From CAZMZW01 sp964571135 (GTDB lineage Bacteria > Chloroflexota > Anaerolineae > Anaerolineales > Anaerolineaceae), in the NCBI GenBank assembly GCA_964571135.1, contig CAZMZW010000001.1, positions 186,001-250,000 of the forward strand: a DNA stretch of 64,000 nt. Reading direction: 5' to 3'. The position numbers and the translations under genes were made by a program. Within the stretch, counting starts at the first letter, position 1, and each line of letters begins with the position of its first letter. Below, one piece after another: positions 26,283 through 34,835 of this stretch. The notes under the pieces were generated by a model. That model searched no databases, was not told the DNA's origin, and saw only the letters and a program-made list of their open reading frames with translations.

Positions 26283-27308
26283 GTGAATATCTTAAAAAAA
26301 GCAGTCCTGCTGTTGGGACTGGCTCTTATAATCAGCGCGAGCGCCTTTAACCTGCCGGCTAGCGACAGCCAACCCACCGGTTACGACCTTGCAGCAGCGG
26401 TAAATGCCTACAGGGCATCCAAGGGATATTACCCGCTCAGTCCCAATCAGCAGGTGATGTCTGCCGCCCAGACGCATGCTGAATGGATCGTGGCAACCGG
26501 TCAGGGCGGGCATATCGGTGCCAATGGCAGCAATGAGACAATCCGTGTTTCCTGGACCGGTTATGGCGGCGGTGCAAGTATTCGTTGCGACGAGTCCTGG
26601 GCCAGCGGCCGCACCATCGAAGACGCCCTGTATGGCGCCTGGTCGGATTGGACTCACCAGGAGGTGATGCTCAACGCCTGGGGCAACCGCTACACTGACA
26701 TCGGCGGTGGAGTTGCCGCACAAGGGGATGGCAGATATATCTTTATACTTAATGTTTGCATGGTAATTGGAAAGGGATACAGCGGGGAAGTGCCTGATAG
26801 TAACGGATCCATTCCACCTGCGACTATAAACCCGCTGGCTACTGCCGACCGCTCGAATTACATCTACGGCGTGACCCGCGCCACCCCGCTACCGGACGGT
26901 ACGATCAAGCACAAGGTGATGTATGGCCAGACCTTGGTGACCATTGCCGAAGCCTACGGCACGACCATCGACAAGCTGCGGGAGCTCAATAACATGGCCG
27001 CGGGTACCACCATCATCTGGCCGGATCAGGAATTGCTAATCCAACGCGGGTCGGGCACTCCTATAGCGCAGGCATCCATTACACCTGAAACAAAAGTCAG
27101 CGCATCACCAAGTGCCACAGTGAAAACCCAGCCTCAAACCCCTTTGCCAAACCTGACCAGGACCCCTGGATCCTTCACCGCTACTCCGCAAGCATTACCG
27201 GCTGCTCCGGACAATTTGCAGCCGATCAAGACAATGGGCATGGTGATGATAGGGCTGTCAGGAGTCGGGTTGGTGATCCTCTTGTTTTTCTCATTAGTTA
27301 AAAAGTAG
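26283..27308 (+). CDS. Secreted CAP-domain protein with LysM and C-terminal anchor
   Basis: A 341-residue exported protein starting with GTG. Residues 1-22 are a signal peptide. A CAP/SCP domain follows (about 33-165; AVNAYRASKGYYPL, AQTHAEWIVATG, with H and E near the expected cavity residues). A LysM domain (about 207-253; KHKVMYGQTLVTIAEAYGTT) should bind peptidoglycan or related glycans. A Thr/Pro/Ser-rich linker (256-310) and a C-terminal membrane segment (318-337, then LVKK) end the protein. The layout suggests a cell-surface protein tethered at both the membrane and the wall. Function of bacterial CAP domains is unclear. Pairing AACCACT/AGTGGTT just after the stop (27312-27330) may form a weak terminator. 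Confidence 0.85.
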   Translation: MNILKKAVLLLGLALIISASAFNLPASDSQPTGYDLAAAVNAYRASKGYYPLSPNQQVMSAAQTHAEWIVATGQGGHIGANGSNETIRVSWTGYGGGASIRCDESWASGRTIEDALYGAWSDWTHQEVMLNAWGNRYTDIGGGVAAQGDGRYIFILNVCMVIGKGYSGEVPDSNGSIPPATINPLATADRSNYIYGVTRATPLPDGTIKHKVMYGQTLVTIAEAYGTTIDKLRELNNMAAGTTIIWPDQELLIQRGSGTPIAQASITPETKVSASPSATVKTQPQTPLPNLTRTPGSFTATPQALPAAPDNLQPIKTMGMVMIGLSGVGLVILLFFSLVKK

Positions 27309-27598
27309 CAAAACCACTTTTTTAGTGGTTCTTCCAGCCTTCCTGGAAAAAAACTTCTCGATCGCCTCTCCTGAAAAAGATCATGCTGAGTCCTGGTGAG
27401 GACTTCTGCTGAATTAATCCAGGTAGCAAATTGACAATGCTTTCAGATCGACCAATAAGCAGGGACTTCCTAATTGGTGGAGAATTTAATGGAGGAATGA
27501 CCCCGATGAAGGTAAAATCATCCATTTTGGCCTACCGACCCTGTTAAAATTAGGATCAAAATCTGGATTTCTTAAATTTGAATTTAAAACAATTAACT

Positions 27599-28396
27599 TT
27601 AAGGTTTACGAAAACTGAGGATATAGAAAAAATCCTTAACAATGGTTTCCACCTGGATCTCGTGCATCACGGCAGGGATCAGGCTCACTGGCGCTTCGAA
27701 CCGATCACCCCATTCCTCCACCATTTTTCGCGCCGAGGGCATCCAGCTCAAGGATTTCATCATTTTGGCAGTCTCATCTACGATTACGACCCTTGTGCCT
27801 GAACGGGCGACACGGATCATTTCAGAAATGGCCTTAGCCCGATCGCTAAAGGCATTAATCCCCCCAACATGAAAGACCACATCGAACATGGCATCCCGGA
27901 ATGGCAGTACTTCCGCATTTCCAAAAAATAGTTCGGCTTTGCGATCCCAGCGCGATAAATTTTTTTTACATTGGAAAAGCATTTCCCACGAAAGATCAAG
28001 GCCATAACAGCGCGCAGCTTCTGGCAGGAGTGACAGGTTTGTGCCTGTTCCAACCGATACTTCAAGCACCTTGCTATCCTTTTGTATTTCAAGCATTTGC
28101 AGGTATTGTTTCCTGAATTTTGCTTCGCCGCTCCCATAAAAAAAGCCAAGGGTACGTAGCGCCGCATCATAGAACCTGGCTGCCTTTCGATAAAAAGTAC
28201 TGTATTGCAGGTTGTATCCCTCTAACTGTGAAATATCATAAAGCACTGGAATTCCATTGTTAAAAGGAAAGCGTTCGCCAGTCTTCACGCCCACCAAATA
28301 ATCTTCCTCTCCCCCATCCTGTTTCTTTTCCGTTTTCAATTCAAAGGGTTCCCTGGTGTATGGGTTACAAAGCATCGAAATGGTTTCGGTATCCAT
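27599..28396 (-). CDS. Class I SAM-dependent methyltransferase
   Basis: A 265-residue protein. The first 45 residues resemble a Trm112-like/rubredoxin-like lead-in (CNPYTREPFELK..., then GIPVLYDIS), as found in some methyltransferases that use this segment for substrate contact. Motif I is VLEVSVGTGTNLSLLP (about 112-127), the acidic end of strand 2 is YGLDLS, and motif IV is FDVVFHVGG. It resembles UbiE/menaquinone-type methyltransferases, but the substrate is unknown. ATG at 28396 has AGGAGG six bases upstream and is preferred to the longer frame. Confidence 0.85.
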   Translation of the reverse strand: MDTETISMLCNPYTREPFELKTEKKQDGGEEDYLVGVKTGERFPFNNGIPVLYDISQLEGYNLQYSTFYRKAARFYDAALRTLGFFYGSGEAKFRKQYLQMLEIQKDSKVLEVSVGTGTNLSLLPEAARCYGLDLSWEMLFQCKKNLSRWDRKAELFFGNAEVLPFRDAMFDVVFHVGGINAFSDRAKAISEMIRVARSGTRVVIVDETAKMMKSLSWMPSARKMVEEWGDRFEAPVSLIPAVMHEIQVETIVKDFFYILSFRKP

Positions 28397-28414
28397 CGAA
28401 ATCCTCCTGATCAA

Positions 28415-28940
28415 TACTATTTTACTCAGAATAATACAATCAAAAGATAAATTCCAATCATTTTGCAGGTTTCATTTCTGGTGCTATTGCTTAAATGGAT
28501 AATTGATATTTTGAAAACAACAAACTCCCAACTAAAATACCTAATGTTTTGCCCCTTCAGCATCCTGTTTGAAGTTTGAATAACAGTATGTCTGGATAAG
28601 TTGTCGATTATTAGAAGCTTATTATGCATCAGGTCCTTAAGTTTATGAATCAATGGGTATTATGTTTTCACAAACTATAGACTTGATTTGAATGAGTTTA
28701 GAATGGAATTCATTACATGTTTGAAGCTTCTTTGAGTAGAGTTGAGGTTGTTGATTCTTTCACTTTTATTCAGAGCAGTCTATAACACCCGATGAGGTTA
28801 AACCCCCACTTCCGCTATTTTACAAAAAAAACCTCAGATTTGTGGGTTGATCTTTATCCGATAATATTCAATTTATATCCACCTTTGAAGCCACCCCATG
28901 AATATAGTATAAAATAGATAAAATATACCTTTGCCCTAAA
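28415..28940 (+). repeat. Intergenic region with repeat remnants
   Basis: This gap of about 530 bases has no gene. At 28624-28665 ATGCATCAGGTCC...TATGAATCAATGGGTATTATG resembles the 5' part of the tRNA-Met-like repeat, and at 28797-28820 GGTTAAACCCCCACTTCCGCTA resembles its tRNA tail. The middle is diverged. A possible stem AACCTCA/TGTGGGTT at about 28829-28848 may be the end hairpin. Confidence 0.4.
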
Positions 28941-28949
28941 GTGAGCATT

Positions 28950-29666
28950 ATGAAAGAACGCGACAGAATCGTTACAGCATTCAGTGAAATGTCACAACGC
29001 TATGAAACAAAGATGAATAACGAACTCAACCGTTTCTGGGGGTGGAGTTACGAAGAGTTTGTGAATATTCTGCTTAATCATGTTCAAATAAAATCCACTG
29101 ACGTGATCCTTGATGTCGCCACGGGCACTTCAGTTATTCCTTTACGATTATTTCAAACCTTTCCTAATCTAAAACAAATTTTTGGATTGGATGTCACCTT
29201 GGATATGCTGCTGAAAGGCCGGAAAAATACATCTTTCCTGTTTGATGAAGGCAGAATTAAATTGGTATGCGGAACAGCCCTGACGATGCCATTGACAGGT
29301 TCATCTTTTGATATTGTATTATGTGGTTTGGCTACACACCATATGGAGGTAAAAAACTTATTAATGGAAATCCACCGTGTGTTGAAACCTCACGGAAAGC
29401 TGGCTATTGCAGATGTGGGTGGAGCACAATCGTGGAAAAATCCAATTGTAAAAACTTTTATTCGAATTCTGGCTTTTTTCTATTTTTTTTTCACCGAAAG
29501 CAAGTCCCGAGCCTGGGTTGAAGCATCTGCGCTGACCAATATTCGCACAACCCAGGAATGGCAGGCAGTATTACAGGAATTGGGATTCAATGAAATTGAA
29601 GTGAGTGAAATGCAATCGAAGAAATCATGGATGCCAAATCCAATCATAATTAACGCTAAAAAATAA
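28950..29666 (+). CDS. UbiE/COQ5-like methyltransferase
   Basis: A 238-residue class I methyltransferase. Motif I is ILDVATGTSVIPLRL (about 51-65), and FDIVLCGLATHHME (about 120-133) with HRVLKPHGKLAIADVG is the typical post-motif II/III region of quinone or lipid methyltransferases. The start is ATG at 28950; a GTG nine bases earlier is in frame. The GH3-family gene follows after 15 bases and a HD-GYP gene after that, so it leads a three-gene operon. It may modify the carboxylate or product handled by the GH3-like enzyme, which is inference. Confidence 0.85.
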   Translation: MKERDRIVTAFSEMSQRYETKMNNELNRFWGWSYEEFVNILLNHVQIKSTDVILDVATGTSVIPLRLFQTFPNLKQIFGLDVTLDMLLKGRKNTSFLFDEGRIKLVCGTALTMPLTGSSFDIVLCGLATHHMEVKNLLMEIHRVLKPHGKLAIADVGGAQSWKNPIVKTFIRILAFFYFFFTESKSRAWVEASALTNIRTTQEWQAVLQELGFNEIEVSEMQSKKSWMPNPIIINAKK

Positions 29667-29681
29667 AGGATAAAAAACAAA

Positions 29682-31271
29682 ATGACAACCTTGGATGAAA
29701 TGTTAAAGAATGGCAGTAAGGAACAGATCTGGGAAAAATATTGTGGACACCTGGATCTAAGCCTGAAGGAATTTATGCAAATACAAGAAAGATTACTCCT
29801 TGAACAACTCGAATTATTGGAAGGGAGTGAAATCGGAAACAAATTGTTTGGCAACCGGGCTCCTAAAACGGTTGACGAGTTTCGTTCATTGGTACCGCTC
29901 ACAAATTATGATTTCTATGCCCCTTTCTTATTAGAGCAAAAAGCAGACGGTTTACCCAAGGATGACTATATCTGGTGCCACACTTCAGGGAAGGGCGGAC
30001 AATATAAATGGGTTCCTTATACAAAAAGAATGTATACAAAATTAGGTGAAGTGGTAGTTGGAGCGATGATCCTGGCTTCCTGTAAATATAAAGGTGATAT
30101 CACCATCGAGCCGGGCGATGTAGTAATGTTAACCACAGCTCCCCGCCCATATATGTCGGGATATGTCAGTCTTGCCACTCAAGATGAAGTGAGCGTTCAT
30201 TTTGTGCCCTCCATTGCGGAGGCTGAAAAAATGAGTTTCGGAGAACGGATCAGCAAAGGCTTTGAAATGGCCCAGACCGAGGGGTTGGATTATTTCTTTG
30301 GCATTGCCAGTATTCTGGCAAAAATTGGTGAAAGATTTGAACAGGGCGGCAGCAAAGTTAAATTTTCATTTGGAATGTTAAACCCTAAATTCCTGGTACG
30401 AATGGGGGGAGGATTTTTGAAGGCAAAAATGAAACGGCGTGCCCTTTTGCCGCAAGACATTTGGAATATAAAAGGTGTTATGACGGGTGGTATGGATACC
30501 GATATTTACAGGGACAGGATCGTTCATTACTGGGGTAAGAATCCACTGGAAGGGTATGCATGCACTGAAGGCGGGATGTTTGGAACCCAAGCATGGAATT
30601 TTAAGGGTTTGACCCTCTTCCCGGATTGTGATTTTTATGAATTCATCCCAATGGATGAGTATGAAAAAAATAAGAAAAACCCCAATTACCAACCCAAAAC
30701 CGTATTAATGGATGAATTAAAGCCCGGGATTTATGAATTGGTGTTTACCAACCTACTAGGCGGGGTGATCACCCGTTACCGCGTCGGTGACTTGCTTCAG
30801 GTCGTTTCTCTTAAGGATGAAGAAGCCGGGATCAATATTCCGCAGTTCCGTTTCTATTCCCGCGCAGATGACCTCATTGATTTGGGTTCCATGGCTCGTT
30901 TTACCGAGAAAGCCATCTGGGAGGCTATTGATAAATCCGGAATTGCCTATGTCGATTGGGTTGCCCGTAAAGAGATGGCAAAGGGAGAACCTGTTTTGCA
31001 TCTCTATATCGAATTTAAAGATGGCACAAATATTGCTCAAGATATTGTTGCAGCAAAAATCAGATCTTCTTTGCAAAAGGAATGTCCTGATTTTAAGGAT
31101 ATGGAAAATATGTTTGGAAATGAGCGCCTGTTGATAACTCAGCTGCCCGCAAATACTTTCAATGTATTTACGGAGAATCAACAAAAAGCAGGCGCCGATC
31201 TCGCCCACTTGAAGCCGCCGCGCATGCAGCCCAAGGAAGATGTTTTACACAGATTATTGGGAGGCAAATAA
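29682..31271 (+). CDS. GH3-family acyl-adenylating enzyme
   Basis: A 529-residue protein of the GH3 branch of the adenylating (ANL) superfamily. The phosphate-binding loop is HTSGKGG (100-106), the acceptor/adenylate motif is YACTEGG in the middle (about 292-298), and TRYRVGDL (about 364-371) is the hinge-region aspartate motif. Plant GH3 enzymes adenylate jasmonate or auxin and transfer it to amino acids; bacterial members make acyl-amides or thioesters of unknown acids. The protein is cytosolic. It overlaps no gene and lies 15 bases after a methyltransferase and six bases before a HD-GYP receptor. Confidence 0.88.
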   Translation: MTTLDEMLKNGSKEQIWEKYCGHLDLSLKEFMQIQERLLLEQLELLEGSEIGNKLFGNRAPKTVDEFRSLVPLTNYDFYAPFLLEQKADGLPKDDYIWCHTSGKGGQYKWVPYTKRMYTKLGEVVVGAMILASCKYKGDITIEPGDVVMLTTAPRPYMSGYVSLATQDEVSVHFVPSIAEAEKMSFGERISKGFEMAQTEGLDYFFGIASILAKIGERFEQGGSKVKFSFGMLNPKFLVRMGGGFLKAKMKRRALLPQDIWNIKGVMTGGMDTDIYRDRIVHYWGKNPLEGYACTEGGMFGTQAWNFKGLTLFPDCDFYEFIPMDEYEKNKKNPNYQPKTVLMDELKPGIYELVFTNLLGGVITRYRVGDLLQVVSLKDEEAGINIPQFRFYSRADDLIDLGSMARFTEKAIWEAIDKSGIAYVDWVARKEMAKGEPVLHLYIEFKDGTNIAQDIVAAKIRSSLQKECPDFKDMENMFGNERLLITQLPANTFNVFTENQQKAGADLAHLKPPRMQPKEDVLHRLLGGK

Positions 31272-31277
31272 ACATTA

Positions 31278-33797
31278 ATGCATCAGATCACTGACCTTGC
31301 AGTTCTCATTCCGCTCCTGGCGTTGATCAGTTATGTCGGGTTATTCCTGGTGGTAGTTTTTTCAAAGCCGCAAACGACCGCGAAGAAAGCATTTCGTTTG
31401 TATCTTTTTTCCATGGTGGTTTGGTCACTGACAGCATTGGTGGTGATGACTGAAAGCGGAGATATATTCTTCTGGTTTAAAGTGATGAGTGCAGCGGCCG
31501 TAATTTCAATGGTCGGCATGTTTCAATTCATTCAAACCATGGTTATGCAAAAGACAAAGTGGGGCGGATGGGTGTATGTTTATGGCATCCTCGCTATTGT
31601 ATTGTTCCTTTATGGGAAATTAGCCATCGATGCGGTTTGGTTTGAAAATGGGATTTTAAATTTTTCATTTACCCCAATTTTCCCTCTCGTGGCTGGGCCA
31701 GGATACATCCTTACTTTTTTTAATATTATTATGCTTAATAGGGTCTATCGAGAGGCCAAGGATGCTATCCAACGCAATCGATACCGGTATCTGTCGTTAG
31801 GTCTGGTGTTGATACCCGTCGGATCTCTAACGAATTTCACCCCCCTGGGTCGTTATCCAATTGATATCGCTGCCAATGCACTCGCCGCTCTATTAATTTC
31901 TTATGCAATACTCAGACACCAGCTATTGGATATTACTCTGGTGATCCGCAGGAGTCTGCTTTATGCCATCCCTACAATATTAATAGGTGCGGGTTACTTT
32001 TTAATTATCGAACTGGCATTGGGGATTTTTCAGGGATTTACAGGTTTGCAGGTTTTTTCTCTTTCGATAGTGGTAGCTATTTTGACTGCCCTCGTGGTTC
32101 AACCTTTCCGTGACGTTGCTCAGGCTTGGATTGATAAACTCTTTTTCCGCGAACGCTATGATTCCGGCAGGATGTTGCAGCGTGTCAGTCAGACAGCCTC
32201 AACAGTGATCAATTTAAATAAGCTTACCAGCATGATTTTAAAAGAATTATCTCAAACAATGCACGTGAAAAAGGCGGCCTTGTTCTTAAAATCTAGTGAT
32301 CATAATGATTTTCGGTTGGTAGCACAAATTGGCAAGGATCTGCCTCAAAGCTTCTTTTTAAAGGCAGACAACCCATTGTTAAACTGGCTGGAAAAGAATC
32401 CATTGCCATTGACCTGGCAGGAATTAAGCACTAAGCCCTGGTTCAAATCGCTTTGGGGCCGTGAGATCGATGCCTTTAAAAAGATCGGAGTGGAACTGAT
32501 CATTCCACTAAGAGCTGAAAGAAAATTATTGGGCGTGCTGGCATTGAGCTCTAAAAGATCAGATCAAGCTTATGTATATGAAGATCAGGCAACTCTAATG
32601 ACCCTTTGTAATAATATTTCTGTTGCAATCCAGAATGCCCAGTTATTCACCCTTTCCGAAAAAGAGTTAGCCGAGAGACGAAAAGCGGAAAAGCAATTGC
32701 AGCTTCAGTTACGCAGGTTGTCAGCGCTTCAACACATCAATATTGCCATCGCCACAACGGTGGACCTGCAAGTCCCTTTACTCCTTTTGCTTGAACAGGC
32801 GATTAAAGAATTACAGGTCGATGCGGCCGATGTACTTTTATATAATCCAAACACCCGATGCCTGGAATATGCAGCCGGGCGCGGTTTTAAAACGGATGCG
32901 CTGATGTATACCAGCCTGCGGGTAGGGCAGGGGCTGGCTGGACTGGCAGCCAAAGAAAAAAGAATTATTCACATCGAAAACCTGAACGGAATTGAAACGT
33001 CGTTGGTTAACTCACCGTTAATCTCCAAGGAAAAACTGGTTGTATATTTTGGGGTTCCATTAATTACCAAAGGAGAAATAAAAGGGGTTTTAGAGATATT
33101 TCACCGGTCACTAATGAAGCCAACCAATGAATGGCTGGATTTTCTGAATACATTAGCTTCAGAAACTGCAATTGCAATCGATAATGCTCAATTGTTTGAA
33201 GATTTGAAGCAGTCTAATATCGATCTCAGCGAAGCATATGAAACAACCCTTGAAGGCTGGGCAAGTACGCTTGAATTGCGTGATCGTGAAACCGAGGGTC
33301 ACAGCCGGCGCGTTATTAAATTAACTATGCAGCTGGCGAAAAAGATGAATGTGAAAGAAGAAAAGTTCATCCATATCCAACGCGGCACTTTATTACATGA
33401 TATAGGTAAATTGGGCGTTCCCGATAGTGTTTTGCTCAAACCCGGTCCACTTTCTGATGAAGAGTGGGAAAAAATGCGCCGGCATCCAGTGTATGCCAAA
33501 GAAATGCTTGCCGCTATTCCTTTCCTGAAACCTGCAATGGATATTCCTTATTGTCATCATGAAAAATGGGATGGCACAGGATACCCCCGCGGAATCAAAG
33601 GTAAGAAAATTCCATTGCCTGCACGCATCTTTTCCATTGTTGATGTTTATGATGCACTGCTTTCGGACCGTCCTTACCGGAATGCCTGGAAAGAAGAGGA
33701 CGCTTTGACGTATATCAGAGAACAATCTGGAAAATATTTCGACCCCAAAGTAGTCGATGCTTTTATGCAATTAATCGAAGTGACCCAGAAAGAATGA
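31278..33797 (+). CDS. Membrane-bound GAF-GAF-HD-GYP phosphodiesterase
   Basis: An 839-residue receptor. The first about 290 residues form eight or so membrane segments of the 7TM-type sensor region seen in histidine kinases. Two GAF domains follow (about 305-465 and 485-640), joined by a short coiled coil. The C-terminal HD-GYP domain (about 655-835) has HDIGK (707-711), HHEKWDGTGYPRG with H760-H761 and GYP at 768-770, so the metal centre looks intact. It should hydrolyse cyclic di-GMP. The transcript also contains the GH3 and methyltransferase genes six and more bases upstream, an unusual pairing of a c-di-GMP enzyme with small-molecule acylation. Confidence 0.92.
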   Translation: MHQITDLAVLIPLLALISYVGLFLVVVFSKPQTTAKKAFRLYLFSMVVWSLTALVVMTESGDIFFWFKVMSAAAVISMVGMFQFIQTMVMQKTKWGGWVYVYGILAIVLFLYGKLAIDAVWFENGILNFSFTPIFPLVAGPGYILTFFNIIMLNRVYREAKDAIQRNRYRYLSLGLVLIPVGSLTNFTPLGRYPIDIAANALAALLISYAILRHQLLDITLVIRRSLLYAIPTILIGAGYFLIIELALGIFQGFTGLQVFSLSIVVAILTALVVQPFRDVAQAWIDKLFFRERYDSGRMLQRVSQTASTVINLNKLTSMILKELSQTMHVKKAALFLKSSDHNDFRLVAQIGKDLPQSFFLKADNPLLNWLEKNPLPLTWQELSTKPWFKSLWGREIDAFKKIGVELIIPLRAERKLLGVLALSSKRSDQAYVYEDQATLMTLCNNISVAIQNAQLFTLSEKELAERRKAEKQLQLQLRRLSALQHINIAIATTVDLQVPLLLLLEQAIKELQVDAADVLLYNPNTRCLEYAAGRGFKTDALMYTSLRVGQGLAGLAAKEKRIIHIENLNGIETSLVNSPLISKEKLVVYFGVPLITKGEIKGVLEIFHRSLMKPTNEWLDFLNTLASETAIAIDNAQLFEDLKQSNIDLSEAYETTLEGWASTLELRDRETEGHSRRVIKLTMQLAKKMNVKEEKFIHIQRGTLLHDIGKLGVPDSVLLKPGPLSDEEWEKMRRHPVYAKEMLAAIPFLKPAMDIPYCHHEKWDGTGYPRGIKGKKIPLPARIFSIVDVYDALLSDRPYRNAWKEEDALTYIREQSGKYFDPKVVDAFMQLIEVTQKE

Positions 33798-34032
33798 GAC
33801 CATAAGAAGAAGGGAATTGTTGTCCAGCCACTGCTTCCTAATGATTCGTCCATTAAGGCGGTTTTTTTGATGCACTTAGACTAGGTCAATCTGAATGTTT
33901 TTTTCATTTACGAATTACTGCAATGATATTGTTTTGAACCAATCGACGAACTGAATTTGTCTTATAAATACTGGAATGACAAATGCAGCATAAAAAATAA
34001 TCACATTAATGAATAATATTAATGGAGGATAA
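33798..34032 (+). repeat. tRNA tail remnant and terminator after the HD-GYP gene
   Basis: At about 33825-33868 TTGTCCAGCCACTGCTTCC, then ATGATTCGTCC ATTA AGGCGG and TTTTTTT, resembles the 3' end of repeat copy 5 (CAGATGATTCGTCCGAAA). The stem is weak (CGTC/GGCG) but the T run is good, so it can end transcription of the HD-GYP operon. The remaining about 160 bases show nothing. Confidence 0.5.
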
Positions 34033-34238
34033 ATGAGCGCTTTAATTTCCCTGGTTGGTCTGGTATGTGTAATTTCTGGAATATTATCTATTGCAAAACT
34101 TACAGATGTGGGATTATAAATTATTGAACTCTCCAGAATCCATACATTACGTTTCTTAATACATTTCCTGTTGTATGGGTTTACATTGTTCTAGGATTAA
34201 TTCTTATTGCAATTGCAGCTGTCATATCCAGAAGATAA
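34033..34238 (+). pseudogene. Broken small two-helix membrane protein gene
   Basis: GGAGG is followed by an ATG (34033) and 28 codons, MSALISLVGLVCVISG..., ending in TAA at 34117. A second hydrophobic stretch in another frame (VVWVYIVLGLILIAIAAVISRR) ends at TAA 34236-34238. The two halves would make a roughly 65-residue two-helix protein if joined by small indels. The good ribosome-binding site suggests it was once a real gene. Confidence 0.4.
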
Positions 34239-34290
34239 CGAATTGATCCAGATAATTATTTGAATAGAATTTAACCTCGCAATTACTTAT

Positions 34291-34507
34291 AAATCATCGA
34301 GCATCAGGCATACCCGAAATCAGAAGCCTAGAGATTTAAATTCCGTAAGATATGATTCGAACTATTAGCTTCGCGTAACACCCTCGAAACGGGTAGAGGT
34401 CGTTGGTTTTATCCCTTTTCAGTCAGGGCAGGTGAATGCCACCGGAAGGGATACTGTGTCCAATCCGCTCTCCCAGATGATTCGTCCGAAAGGGTGGTTT
34501 TTATTTT
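34291..34507 (+). repeat. tRNA-Met-like repeat, copy 5 (full length, diverged)
   Basis: The rightmost clear copy. AGGC/GCCT encloses ATACCCGAAATCAGAA, matching the CAGG/CCTG stem of copy 2 in position. GATTCGAACTATTAGCTTCGCG is the anticodon-arm region with a changed anticodon loop. The variable-arm hairpin is ACCC-TCGAAAC-GGGT. AGAGGTCGTTGG and TCCAA form a T stem (TTGG/CCAA) around a two-storey hairpin: ATCCCTTTTC... / ...GGAAGGGAT enclosing GGCA/TGCC. The tail is TCCGCTCTCCCA, then a terminator ATTCGTCC-GAAA-GGGTGGTTTTT very like that of the tRNA-fMet. Confidence 0.6.
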
Positions 34508-34835
34508 GGATTCAGAATTAGGATCATATATTTAAACTAAGTTGAAATCCATGTACTGCATCCTGAAAAAATTATTCATTCTTCGCCCTAATTTATTTTT
34601 ATCTGGGAATCGCTAACAAACGTACTTTGTTTGGTGGATGGGATGGATTTATAGTTATTCGAAATCTTCTAATATAAGATCGTTATATTAGAATTATTAA
34701 ATGGCACTCCAATGCATGATTCTTTTGCAATGCTATAATCGGGAATAGTGATCATTGGTTTTTGGTTGTTAGATACTTGAATGTATCTGGCATATTTACT
34801 AAAATATTTCTCAAGGTTATCACTGAAAAACCTTA
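34508..34835. other. AT-rich intergenic region
   Basis: About 330 bases with no gene, upstream of the plus-strand glycosyltransferase gene. It must hold that gene's promoter, but no clear consensus was found. Confidence 0.3.

Noticed and set aside
27322..27525. 67-residue minus-strand frame downstream of the CAP/LysM gene
   Set aside because: No recognisable motif and no good start signal, although it cannot be fully excluded.
5391..34507. Group I intron in tRNA-fMet as an explanation for the repeats
   Set aside because: The anticodon loop is intact in most copies and the inserts are short hairpins in the variable arm and T loop; no group I core elements were seen.
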